Shown here: positions 23,179 through 30,917 of the stretch, piece by piece
Layout of the letters: each line of letters opens with the position of its first letter
Numbering within the stretch: the first letter of the stretch is position 1
Source: Fibrobacter sp. UWB13
Lineage (GTDB): Bacteria > Fibrobacterota > Fibrobacteria > Fibrobacterales > Fibrobacteraceae
Assembly (NCBI RefSeq): GCF_900177805.1
Contig: NZ_FXAX01000001.1
Span: 2,232,001 to 2,296,000, forward strand
Direction: 5' to 3'
Length of the DNA stretch: 64,000 nucleotides
Translations under genes and position numbers: made by a program
Notes under the pieces: model-generated
The model's database searches: none
The model's input: the letters and a program-made list of their open reading frames with translations, nothing else
Told to the model about the DNA's origin: nothing

Positions 23179-25530
23179 GCAAGTATGAACGAGTCCGATA
23201 CCAGAAGAAAGAAGATTGACCCCAAGCTGAAAGAAGCCTTGTGGGAAGTGACGCCGGACAGCGCCATTTATACGGAGCAGTCCGCTTACGAAATCGCACC
23301 GGGGCGAATCGGCCATGCCGAACGCAACCCCAAGAAAATCGACTACCTTCTGGTTTACAAGGGCATCAAGATTGCCATCGTCGAGGCGAAAAAGGACGAA
23401 CTCGATGTAAGCGAGGGCGTGCCGCAAGCCAAGGAATATGCGGAACGCATGAACATCCGCTTCACGTATTCTTGCAATGGCGATAAAATCTGGGCAATCG
23501 ACATGCAGACGGGGAAGGAAGGCTTTGTCGATGCATTCCCGACACCGCAAGAACTCTGGGAACGACTTTATCCTGAAAACAATCCGCTCCGCGACAAGCT
23601 GAATGCCGTTCCGTTCAACAGGGATGGCGGCAAGTCTCCGCGCTACTATCAGGAAATCGCTGTCAATAGCGTCATGGAGGCCATCTCCCGAAAGCAGGAC
23701 CGCGTCTTGCTCACGCTTGCAACGGGAACGGGCAAAACCTACATCGCTTTCCAAATCTGCTGGAAAATTTTCAAGGCACATTGGAATGTCGATGGAACGG
23801 AACGCTTGCCGCGCATCTTGTTCCTTGCCGACCGCAATATCCTCTCAAATCAGGCGCTCAATGATTTCGGACAATTTGACGAAAATGCCATGTGCCGCAT
23901 TACGCCGGAATCTATCGCCAAATCAAAAGGCGTGCCCAAGGGCCCGAGCATCTATTTCAGCATTTTCCAGACGATGATGACCTCGTTGAATGGAAAATTT
24001 GTTTATGAAAATTACCCCGAAGATTTCTTTGATCTTGTCATCATCGATGAATGCCATCGCGGTGCCGCTAACGACGAAAGCCGCTGGCGTGATATTCTTG
24101 ATTATTTCCAACGGGCGTATCACTTGGGCCTGACGGCAACACCCAAGAAAAATGAAAATGCCAACACCTACGAGTATTTCGGAAAGCCTGTCTATGTGTA
24201 TTCTCTGAAGCAGGGAATCGAAGACGGTTTTTTGACGCCTTACCGCGTGCGAATCTCTTCTAGCAATATTGACAATTACATCTACGATCCCGAAGACGAT
24301 GTAGAAAGCGGCGAAATTGACCCGAACAAAATTTATACAGAAGCGGACTTCTATCACGGCAATATCAAGATTCGCGAACGCGATGAGTTTAGGGTTGAAG
24401 AATTCCTGAAACAGATTGACCCCGACGAAAAGACGATTGTGTTCGGTGCGACACAGGCCCATGCAGCCATTTTGCGAGACCTCATCAATCAGCATTCTCG
24501 CAAGCCCAACGTGAATTATTGTAAGCGAGTCACCAGTGACGATGGCGACAAGGGCGAAGCCGATTTGAAGACTTTCCAGGATAATGAAAAACTGTTGCCT
24601 ACAATCCTTACGACATCGCAAAAACTCTCGACAGGTGTCGATGCCAAGAATGTCCGCAACATCGTACTGATGCGCCCTGTGAACAACATCATCGAATTCA
24701 AGCAGATTATCGGTCGCGGCACGAGACTTTTCGACGGAAAGTATTTCTTCACGATTTACGATTTCGTGGGCGCAAGCAGGAACTTTAGCGATCCCGAGTG
24801 GGACGGCGAACCGATTGTAGATACGCCGGAACCACCCGATGGTGGAAAATCTGATGGAGGCGACGGCTCTAGCGGCGGGCCACGCAAACCGAAACCTTGC
24901 AAAATCTGTGGCAATCTCCCGTGCACATGCGACGCAAACGTGAAAGAAAAAAATTGCATTGAAATTAAACTTTCTGACGGGCACGTTTTGCGCTTGCGTG
25001 CCCAGTGGGAAGAAAAGTTCATGTTCGATGGCGAACTCATAACGCTTGAACAGTTTATCAAAATTCTCTTCGGCAAGATTCCGGAGTTCTTCAAGGATAG
25101 TAAGGATTTGCGAGCCCGCTGGTCTGATCCCACGACCCGCGAAGCGTTGCTGCAGAACTTGAGCGACAACGGATTCAGCAAAGAAAGGCTCCGCCAAGTG
25201 CAAGCCTTGACGCAGAATGAAAAATGCGACCTGCTCGACGTGCTGGAACTCATCGCTTACAACAAGAGTCCCATGGAGCGCGCCGAAAGAGTCCGCCTGA
25301 TGCACGAAGAAATCCTGAACGAAATATCCGAAAAGCAAGTCCCCTTCATGGAATTCGTCTTGCAGCAATATGTGGAAAACGGAGTCGATGAACTATCATT
25401 GAATCAGCTGCCCGAACTCGTCAAGCTCAAGTACGGCACCATCAAGGATGCCTGTGATAAAATGGGTGTGACCGGCAAGGATTTGAAGAAACTCTTCACC
25501 GATTTCCAGAAGACGTTGTACGTAGCGTAG
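23173..25530 (+). CDS. hsdR: Type I restriction enzyme, HsdR motor/nuclease subunit
   Basis: 785 aa. The N-terminal PD-(D/E)XK nuclease has KIDYLLVYKGIKIAIVEAKK (Asp...Glu-x-Lys, about residues 55-75). Helicase motifs follow: LATGTGKTYIAFQ (Walker A), VIIDECHRG (DECH), GLTATP and QIIGRGTRLF. A C-terminal helical part contacts HsdM/HsdS. The size and motifs fit EcoEI-like HsdR. Between motor and C-terminus is a Gly/Pro-rich linker with a small Cys cluster (CKICGNLPCTC), a possible zinc site. The ATG at 23173 overlaps the hsdS stop and lies in a REP-like repeat; MNESD at 23185 is an alternative start. Confidence 0.94.
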   Translation: MTASMNESDTRRKKIDPKLKEALWEVTPDSAIYTEQSAYEIAPGRIGHAERNPKKIDYLLVYKGIKIAIVEAKKDELDVSEGVPQAKEYAERMNIRFTYSCNGDKIWAIDMQTGKEGFVDAFPTPQELWERLYPENNPLRDKLNAVPFNRDGGKSPRYYQEIAVNSVMEAISRKQDRVLLTLATGTGKTYIAFQICWKIFKAHWNVDGTERLPRILFLADRNILSNQALNDFGQFDENAMCRITPESIAKSKGVPKGPSIYFSIFQTMMTSLNGKFVYENYPEDFFDLVIIDECHRGAANDESRWRDILDYFQRAYHLGLTATPKKNENANTYEYFGKPVYVYSLKQGIEDGFLTPYRVRISSSNIDNYIYDPEDDVESGEIDPNKIYTEADFYHGNIKIRERDEFRVEEFLKQIDPDEKTIVFGATQAHAAILRDLINQHSRKPNVNYCKRVTSDDGDKGEADLKTFQDNEKLLPTILTTSQKLSTGVDAKNVRNIVLMRPVNNIIEFKQIIGRGTRLFDGKYFFTIYDFVGASRNFSDPEWDGEPIVDTPEPPDGGKSDGGDGSSGGPRKPKPCKICGNLPCTCDANVKEKNCIEIKLSDGHVLRLRAQWEEKFMFDGELITLEQFIKILFGKIPEFFKDSKDLRARWSDPTTREALLQNLSDNGFSKERLRQVQALTQNEKCDLLDVLELIAYNKSPMERAERVRLMHEEILNEISEKQVPFMEFVLQQYVENGVDELSLNQLPELVKLKYGTIKDACDKMGVTGKDLKKLFTDFQKTLYVA

Positions 25531-25582
25531 ACTTTTGAAATACGAATAACCCCAGTGGTTATGTAAAATTTCGTTATACCCC

Positions 25583-25611
25583 TTGCCAACTTTGGCAGAT
25601 TTAGATACATT
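25583..25611 (+). promoter_or_regulatory. Sigma-70-type promoter of the DUF1016 gene
   Basis: TTGCCA (25583-25588), a 17-bp spacer and TACATT (25606-25611). The transcript would start near 25618, giving a leader of about 115 nt. Confidence 0.6.
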
Positions 25612-25617
25612 ACCGCT

Positions 25618-25720
25618 GAACGCATCTCGCTGTTTTAAGGCGAGGTGCGTTTTTGCGTTAGATCGGCTTGTCGGTTTTGCAAGAACGCCTCAAATGTTAA
25701 CTAGCCGTTTTTTGCGGCTA
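25618..25720 (+). promoter_or_regulatory. Attenuator-like leader of the DUF1016 gene
   Basis: An 11-bp stem (25620-25630 with 25640-25650) followed by TTTTT looks like an intrinsic terminator immediately after the presumed transcription start. AACGCCTC downstream (about 25684-25691) could pair with GAGGTGCGTT of the stem and act as antiterminator. A second hairpin TAGCCG/CGGCTA with a T6-containing loop (25702-25720) sits just before the ribosome-binding site. Confidence 0.5.
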
Positions 25721-25733
25721 AATGGAGGCTAAT

Positions 25734-26759
25734 ATGGCTAAAGAAGTTATCTCTACGAAGCTGATCCAAGATGCCAAGCAAATCATCGAGACTGCTCGGG
25801 AAAATGCGGTCAGGAGTGTTGATTTCTGTCGTGTCCAGATGTACTGGAAGCTTGGTAAGCGTATTTTCGAAGAAGAACAGCATGGCAAGAAGCGTGCCGA
25901 TTATGGGGCGTATATCGTGAAATCGCTTGCAGAAAAACTGGAAGCGGAGTATGGTCGTGGATTTGGTATTCGACAAATTGAGCGTGCTCGTCAATTTTTC
26001 CTATTGTATCCAATTGCGTCCGCAGTGCGGACGCAATTGAACTGGTCTCAATATAAGATGCTTATTGCTATTTCTGACCCCGAAAAACGCGAATATTACG
26101 AGCTTGAGGCGGTGAACAATTCTTGGAATGGACGCGAACTCGAACGCCAAATCAACAGCCAGCTATACGAGCGACTTTTGCTCAGCAACGACAAGGAATC
26201 CGTACTTGCAGTCGCTCGCAAGGAGCGCATCCCTGAAACCCCGCAAGAGGTCATCAAGGATCCGATGATTTTGGAATTTGTTGGGTTGAAAATGAATTCG
26301 GCCTTTTATGAAACCGATTTGGAAGGCGCGATTATTTCGCATATTACTGATTTTCTGCTTGAACTAGGAAAGGGATTTTCCTTTGTTGCCCGGCAGAAGC
26401 GGATTATGCTCGAAGACGATGAATTCTTCATCGATCTCGTTCTTTACAATAGGCTGCTTCGCTGTTTTGTGGTTATTGAAATCAAGACGAGCAAAATCAC
26501 GCATCAGGATATAGGCCAACTCCAGATGTACGTGAATTACCACGACCGCATTGAAAAACTTCCCGATGAAAATCCTACCATCGGCATTCTTTTGTGCGCA
26601 GGCAAAAACGACACTGCCGTGAAAATGACTTTGCCCGAAGACAACAAGACTATCCTTGCTAGTGAGTACAAGTTGTATCTGCCCACCACCGAGCAACTGG
26701 TCGGTGAAATCAACGAAGCCAAAGAACTCGTGAAAAAATCCAAGCGAATAAAGAAATAA
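25734..26759 (+). CDS. DUF1016 (YhcG-family) PD-(D/E)XK nuclease
   Basis: 341 aa. The ATG at 25734 is chosen because GGAGG (25724-25728) precedes it; the ATG at 25722 overlaps that site. The N-terminal DUF1016 helical domain has YWKLGKRIFEEEQHG and GFGIRQIERARQFF. The C-terminal nuclease has FFIDLVLYNRLLRCFVVIEIK (Asp ... Glu-x-Lys, about residues 223-243). Family members sit in or beside type I R-M loci and defence islands; their action on DNA is inferred from the fold. It has its own promoter and attenuator-like leader, so it can be expressed apart from hsdMSR. Confidence 0.88.
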   Translation: MAKEVISTKLIQDAKQIIETARENAVRSVDFCRVQMYWKLGKRIFEEEQHGKKRADYGAYIVKSLAEKLEAEYGRGFGIRQIERARQFFLLYPIASAVRTQLNWSQYKMLIAISDPEKREYYELEAVNNSWNGRELERQINSQLYERLLLSNDKESVLAVARKERIPETPQEVIKDPMILEFVGLKMNSAFYETDLEGAIISHITDFLLELGKGFSFVARQKRIMLEDDEFFIDLVLYNRLLRCFVVIEIKTSKITHQDIGQLQMYVNYHDRIEKLPDENPTIGILLCAGKNDTAVKMTLPEDNKTILASEYKLYLPTTEQLVGEINEAKELVKKSKRIKK

Positions 26760-26776
26760 ATTAGTGCGTCTCGCTC

Positions 26777-26805
26777 TTGACAGTCGCCTTCTAGTAATTT
26801 ATATT
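26777..26805 (+). promoter_or_regulatory. Consensus sigma-70 promoter of the TA-like pair
   Basis: TTGACA (26777-26782), a spacer of exactly 17 bp, and TATATT (26800-26805). The leader begins with a hairpin (GTGCGC...GCGCAC, about 26809-26843). Confidence 0.75.
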
Positions 26806-26859
26806 TAGTGCGCAAGTGTGTAGAAAACTACTTTTCGCGCACGGTGTAAAACAAGCAAA

Positions 26860-26902
26860 GCCCCGCCTTTTTATGCATGTAGGCGGAGGGAGGAAAGATG
26901 AA
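26860..26902 (+). repeat. 43-nt leader repeat, copy 1
   Basis: Identical to 27459-27501. It contains a CCGCC/GGCGG hairpin with TTTTT in its loop, then GGAGGGAGGAAAG and an ATG, so it delivers a ribosome-binding site and start codon. A 17-nt remnant of the same unit lies at 28187-28203. Confidence 0.8.
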
Positions 26903-27221
26903 TACTAGCCAAACAAGGCCTGAAAATGTTATATTGCCATCAAGCAATATGATGTACCCCTTCATGACACTTGACGATAACGCAGAAATTGTCCATTCTG
27001 AAATGGGCAAGGACGGCCGCGTTAAGGTGTACATCGAAAAGCCCGACGCAAAAGACGGCTTCCATCGGGCGACATGCTATTTACCCTCCTATACATGGGA
27101 AGATATATTCGGTTTTTCAGATGAGGAAATCGATCGCTATAAGAAGGTGATTGAATCTACGGCTCATTTGATAATGGAATTTTCTCAGAAAGGCGGGTTC
27201 AGCAATGCCGCAAATCTTTAA
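26898..27221 (+). CDS. Conserved hypothetical, partner of a DUF4160 protein
   Basis: 107 aa, mostly acidic, with no signal peptide or membrane segment (MMYPFMTLDDNAEIVHSE; LPSYTWEDIFGFSDEEID). I recognise the arrangement rather than a named domain: such proteins are usually followed by an overlapping DUF4160 gene, as here (17-nt overlap). The pair looks like a small toxin-antitoxin-type module; which protein would be the antitoxin is not known. Start codon and ribosome-binding site come from the 43-nt repeat. Confidence 0.7.
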   Translation: MNTSQTRPENVILPSSNMMYPFMTLDDNAEIVHSEMGKDGRVKVYIEKPDAKDGFHRATCYLPSYTWEDIFGFSDEEIDRYKKVIESTAHLIMEFSQKGGFSNAANL

Positions 27222-27378
27222 GATAGGATCTTTCTGGGTTTATTTCTGGTCCAACGAAGGTGTTCCTCTGGAACCGGTACATGTCTTGCAAAATATTCTT
27301 CGGATTATTGAAGCTCGTCATGAGGATGTTGTTGCGAAATGGATTGCTCATTTCAACGAAATATCGTATTTCTGCTAG
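27205..27378 (+). pseudogene. DUF4160 protein with a probable internal deletion
   Basis: 57 aa: MPQIFKIGSFWVYFWSNEG... and ...RIIEARHEDVVAKWIAHFNE. The start matches DUF4160 proteins (a G-Y-x-V/F-Y-F-x-S-N motif followed by HVHV), and the tail matches their C-terminal helix. The usual middle segment of about 25-30 residues after the VHV motif appears to be missing without loss of frame. It is probably non-functional, although a short open frame remains. It overlaps the preceding gene, as is usual for the pair. Confidence 0.55.
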
Positions 27379-27458
27379 AAAGAACTAAAAGGATATGATT
27401 CGGAAGTAATCTCTGTATGTAAGGATACCTTACTAACAAAAAAAATGTAAACCCGAAT

Positions 27459-27501
27459 GCCCCGCCTTTTTATGCATGTAGGCGGAGGGAGGAAAGATGA
27501 A
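27459..27501 (+). repeat. 43-nt leader repeat, copy 2
   Basis: Perfect copy of 26860-26902. It supplies the ribosome-binding site and start codon of the RhuM-like remnant. With the other copies it brackets two cassette-like units. Confidence 0.8.
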
Positions 27502-28187
27502 GAATAGCGGTTTGTTGCCGTCGGGTGAAGTTGACGGCGAGAAGAACGAAATCATCGTGTATCAGCCGGAAGGGGGCGAATTTCACATTGAAGTTCGCGT
27601 GGATCAGGATACTGTCTGGCTGACGCAGGCGCAGATGGCGGAGTTGTTTTCGACATCTCGAACGAACATCGTTGAACATATTAGCCATATTTACGAAGAA
27701 AATGAATTGGATTTGGAGTCAACTTGTCGGAAATTCCGACAGGTTCAGATTGAGGGAAATCGCAGGGTCAATCGCCAAATTCCTTTTTACAATCTTGACA
27801 TGATATTGTCTCTTGGCTACCGAGTTAAATCTGTAGTTGTAACTCGGTTCCGTCGCTGGGCCAATAAGGTCCTCAAAGAGCACATGTTGAAGGGCTTTAG
27901 CGTAAACCAGCGCCTTGTCGCTTATGCCCAAGCGAAATCCCGGAGTGAACGCGATAATCTATTCCGCCCGCATCAATCAGACGATGAAAGCTGAATGCGA
28001 ACGGCTGAATCGGCAGTGCCCGCCTGTGAAATTGCGGACGATGCGCGAAGTCCACGACCGGTTCATTGTCGTTGACGAGACCGTTTACCACATCGGAGCT
28101 TCGATTAAGGATTTGGGCAATAAACTCACTGCGTTTTCAGTGCTTAGCCTTTTGACCAAGCAGCAACTGTTGGATATGATCAAGTAG
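27497..28187 (+). pseudogene. RhuM-family protein gene, broken
   Basis: The first part (27497 to about 27910) encodes a normal RhuM start: EVRVDQDTVWLTQAQMAELF, NLDMILSLGYRVKS and RRWANKVLKEHMLKGFSVNQ. The frame then changes and ends at 27994. A second frame from 27915 to 28187 encodes a C-terminal piece with VHDRFIVVDETVYHIGASIK, a PLD-like tail seen on related proteins. A deletion plus frameshift between the two explains this best. RhuM proteins are common on genomic islands; their function is uncertain. Confidence 0.75.
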
Positions 28188-28203
28188 CCCCGCCTTTTTA
28201 TGC
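28187..28203 (+). repeat. 17-nt remnant of the leader repeat, copy 3
   Basis: GCCCCGCCTTTTTATGC follows the stop of the RhuM remnant. It is the first 17 nt of the 43-nt repeat. Confidence 0.6.
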
Positions 28204-28214
28204 TGCTTAAATCT

Positions 28215-28280
28215 ATGCCTTATAAGCATATCTAGTTATGAAAACAAAGTATTTGCAATATCTGAAAAAAGAGGTATATT
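28215..28280 (+). promoter_or_regulatory. LysR-type operator and promoter, member 1
   Basis: ATGC-N7-GCAT at 28215-28229 (extended TATGC...GCATA) and TATATT at 28275-28280. Centre-to-centre distance is 55.5 bp, which places the operator near -65. It drives the flavodoxin-like gene at 28314. Confidence 0.75.
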
Positions 28281-28313
28281 TGAACATGTAAAGACTTCAA
28301 CCGAGAGGAACCT

Positions 28314-28853
28314 ATGAAAAAAGTATTGTTCTTGTCCAGCAGCTTGCGCAAGGGGAGCAACTCCGAAACTCTGGCGCAGGAGTTCGCGAAGGGTGCCGCC
28401 GAGGCGGGCAACAAGGTGGAATTCGAGTCGCTACGCGGCAAGAAGATCGGTTTTTGCATGGGCTGCCTCGCTTGCCAGAAGAAGGGCAAGTGCGTCATCA
28501 AGGACGACGCTCCCGCCATCACCAAGAAGATGGAATCGGCTGACGTCATCGTGTTCGCGACACCGATTTACTATTACGAGATGAGCGGCCAGCTCAAGAC
28601 GATGCTCGACCGCGCGAATTCCCTCTATTCCAGCGATTACAAGTTCCGCGAAATTTATCTGCTCACATCTGCCGCCGACACCGATGCGAAGGCCATGAAC
28701 ATCGCAAAGCGCGGCATTGGCGGGTGGATCGCCTGCTTTGACGGCGTGAAGCTCAAGGGCGCTCTCTGCGCCACGGGTGCCGAAAGCGCTGGCGATGTCA
28801 AGAAAGATTCCGCGCTCCTGAAAAAAGCGTTCGCCATGGGAAAGAAAGTTTAA
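28314..28853 (+). CDS. NADPH-dependent FMN reductase / flavodoxin-family protein
   Basis: 179 aa. The flavodoxin-like fold begins KKVLFLSSSLRKGSNSETLA (phosphate-binding loop). A Cys cluster, CMGCLACQKKGKC (about residues 42-54), is seen in iron-sulfur flavoprotein-like members. FATPIYYYEMSGQLKTMLDR is the typical flavin-contact segment. It probably reduces small electrophiles or metals with FMN. It is preceded by GAGAGGA and by a LysR-type operator, and the DUF1349 gene follows 36 nt later, likely in the same transcript. Confidence 0.88.
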   Translation: MKKVLFLSSSLRKGSNSETLAQEFAKGAAEAGNKVEFESLRGKKIGFCMGCLACQKKGKCVIKDDAPAITKKMESADVIVFATPIYYYEMSGQLKTMLDRANSLYSSDYKFREIYLLTSAADTDAKAMNIAKRGIGGWIACFDGVKLKGALCATGAESAGDVKKDSALLKKAFAMGKKV

Positions 28854-28889
28854 TAAGGGGGGGGGCAACTATGAAAAAAGGAATTCCTC

Positions 28890-29501
28890 ATGAAGCAAGT
28901 TTTTGACACTGCCGACCTGAAATGGACTCGCGAACCTGCAACTTACAAAGTTGGCGAGGATGAAATTTGCATCGTGACCGATCCGCATACGGATCTCTGG
29001 CAAAGAACTTATTACCGTTTTCGCAACGACAATGCGCCGGTTCTTCAGATTGAAACGGAGGAAAAATTTTTCTCGTTTGTCATGAAAACAGATTTTTCTG
29101 GAAGTCATCATCGCTTCGATCAGTGCGGAATCGCTATGTATCTTGATTCTGAAAATTGGCTGAAAGCATCTGTTGAATACGAAAATGAAAAATTCCAGCA
29201 TCTTGGTTCGGTTGTAACCAACCACGGTTATTCCGACTGGGCTACGACTGCTATCAGTGCCGAAATTAAAACGATGTGGTTCCGCTTTAGCCGTCGAGAA
29301 AGTGACTATTGCGTAGAATGCTCGCAAGATGGAAAAAACTTCACGCAAATGCGCATTTGCCACATGTGGGAAGGTGCTGGTAAAATCCGCTTTGGTATTT
29401 ACGCTTGTAGCCCTGAAGATTCCTCGTTCTTGGCAAAATTTTCAGACTTTGCATTGACGGAATGCCTGTGGAAAGCTCACGACGGCCAGCAACCTGATTG
29501 A
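28890..29501 (+). CDS. DUF1349 family protein, concanavalin-like fold
   Basis: 203 aa with no signal peptide. The sequence follows DUF1349: VTDPHTDLWQRTYYRF at the start, the core HHRFDQCGIAMYLDSENWLK and VEYENEKFQHLGSVVTNHGY, and a C-terminal IRFGIYACSPED segment. The fold is a beta-sandwich related to glucanases and lectins, and the proteins are thought to bind or modify sugars. It follows the flavodoxin-like gene and shares its LysR-type promoter. The spacer contains a run of G before GAATTCCTC, so its own ribosome-binding site is weak. Confidence 0.85.
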   Translation: MKQVFDTADLKWTREPATYKVGEDEICIVTDPHTDLWQRTYYRFRNDNAPVLQIETEEKFFSFVMKTDFSGSHHRFDQCGIAMYLDSENWLKASVEYENEKFQHLGSVVTNHGYSDWATTAISAEIKTMWFRFSRRESDYCVECSQDGKNFTQMRICHMWEGAGKIRFGIYACSPEDSSFLAKFSDFALTECLWKAHDGQQPD

Positions 29502-29520
29502 ATTTGTTTATTAAATATCC

Positions 29521-29586
29521 ATGCCTAAAAAGCATAACAAACCATAGTAAATAAGCAATTGCTATTGTACAGGGAATAAATAATAT
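29521..29586 (+). promoter_or_regulatory. LysR-type operator and promoter, member 2
   Basis: ATGC-N7-GCAT at 29521-29535 and TAATAT at 29581-29586. The centre-to-centre distance is again 55.5 bp. It drives the hydrolase at 29661. Confidence 0.7.
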
Positions 29587-29598
29587 TAAAAATGTAAA

Positions 29599-29630
29599 GG
29601 GAGATGTCCGCCTGCGCGGACATGACAAGA
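29599..29630. repeat. REP-like repeat in the hydrolase leader
   Basis: GGAGATGTCCGCCTGCGCGG from 29599 continues to ACATGACA. It is a variant of the family seen at 2103 and lies in the 5' leader. Confidence 0.55.
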
Positions 29631-29660
29631 AGAGTTGAATTTTTAAATAGGAGATAAATC

Positions 29661-30869
29661 ATGAAATCCAGATTCTTTAAAGCGGCGCTCGCCGTGGTTT
29701 CCGCATGCACCCTGATGGCATGTACCCCCGAAAAAGAAAACAATGCTGCCGCGCAAGGTGCCGCCACGCCGGCCGCGCAGTCGGCAACAGAAATAGCCTC
29801 CACAGCACAACAGACAAAGGACGAAAATATGAACAAGCTCACGCTCACCGCCGAATGGGACAAGGTATTCCCCAAGAGCGACAAGGTCGAACATTCCAAG
29901 GTCACTTTCAAGAACCACTTTGGCATTGAACTCGCCGCCGACATGTTCGTGCCCAAGGATACGAGCCTCAAGGTGAACGGCAAGTTCCCCGCAATCGCAG
30001 TCTCCGGCCCGTTCGGAGCCGTCAAGGAACAGTCCAGCGGCCTTTACGCCCAGCAGATGGCGGAACGCGGATTCCTGACCATCGCATTCGACCCGAGCTT
30101 CACCGGCGAATCGGGCGGCGAGCCGCGCTACATGAACAGCCCGGACATCAACACCGAAGATTTCATGGCGTCTGTAGATTTCCTCTCGACTCGCGACAAC
30201 GTTGACCCGGAACGCATCGGCATTATCGGCATTTGCGGCTGGGGCGGCATGGCGATTAACGCTGCCGGCATCGATACCCGCGTAAAGGCGACGGTTGCCT
30301 CGACCATGTACGACATGAGCCGCGTAACCGCGAACGGCTACTTCGATTCCGCAAACAACGCCGACGCCCGTAACGAAGCCCGCAAGGCATTGATGGCCCA
30401 GCGCACCAAGGACTTCAAGAACGGTACGTATGACCTGGCTGGCGGCGTGGTGGACCCGCTCCCGGACGACGCTCCTTACTTTGTCAAGGATTACTACGCC
30501 TACTACAAGACCCCGCGCGGCTACCACAAGCGTTCCCTCAACAGCAACAAGGGCTGGGCCGCCTCCGCAGGCACCTCGCTCATGAACACGAAGCTCCTCG
30601 CATACGCCGACGAAATCCGTAACCCGGTGCTCATCATCCACGGCGAAAAGGCCCACAGTCGCTACTTCGGCGAAGGCGCATTCGAAAAGATGACCGGCAA
30701 GAAGGCGAACGTCCCCGCAAAACTCGACGCCACCAAGAACTGGAGCAAGACCGTCGGCAACAAGGAACTCCTCGTTATCCCCGGAGCCTCCCACGTGGAC
30801 CTCTACGACAACCTGGAAAAAATTCCCTTCGAAAAGCTGAACGAATTCTTCAAGACAAACTTGAAGTAA
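29661..30869 (+). CDS. Lipoprotein alpha/beta hydrolase, dienelactone-hydrolase-like
   Basis: 402 aa. The lipoprotein signal ends LMACTPEKEN, followed by an Ala/Thr-rich tether to about residue 50. The hydrolase core has IAVSGPFGAVKEQSSGLYAQ, FDPSFTGESGGEPR, a nucleophile-elbow position IIGICGWGGMA with Cys where Ser is common (as in dienelactone hydrolases), and a late His in PGASHVDLYDN. Related proteins act on unidentified small esters. It is envelope-anchored. The LysR-type operator upstream ties it to the redox and binding genes around it. An intrinsic terminator follows. Confidence 0.85.
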   Translation: MKSRFFKAALAVVSACTLMACTPEKENNAAAQGAATPAAQSATEIASTAQQTKDENMNKLTLTAEWDKVFPKSDKVEHSKVTFKNHFGIELAADMFVPKDTSLKVNGKFPAIAVSGPFGAVKEQSSGLYAQQMAERGFLTIAFDPSFTGESGGEPRYMNSPDINTEDFMASVDFLSTRDNVDPERIGIIGICGWGGMAINAAGIDTRVKATVASTMYDMSRVTANGYFDSANNADARNEARKALMAQRTKDFKNGTYDLAGGVVDPLPDDAPYFVKDYYAYYKTPRGYHKRSLNSNKGWAASAGTSLMNTKLLAYADEIRNPVLIIHGEKAHSRYFGEGAFEKMTGKKANVPAKLDATKNWSKTVGNKELLVIPGASHVDLYDNLEKIPFEKLNEFFKTNLK

Positions 30870-30890
30870 AAGTGATCGCTTAAACAAAAA

Positions 30891-30917
30891 GCGGCCTGCG
30901 AAATGCGGGCCGTTTTT
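30891..30917 (+). terminator. Intrinsic terminator after the hydrolase gene
   Basis: Stem CGGCCTGC / GCGGGCCG (30892-30899 with 30905-30912) then TTTTT. An A-run on the left side may make it work for the convergent YjbR-like gene too. Confidence 0.8.

Noticed and set aside
23923-25368. Open frame of 481 codons on the minus strand
   Set aside because: It lies inside hsdR, antisense, with no family signature; hsdR motifs are complete.
26860-28203. CRISPR-like array
   Set aside because: Only two full copies and one partial copy of the repeat, separated by 556 and 685 nt of coding sequence. There are no cas genes.
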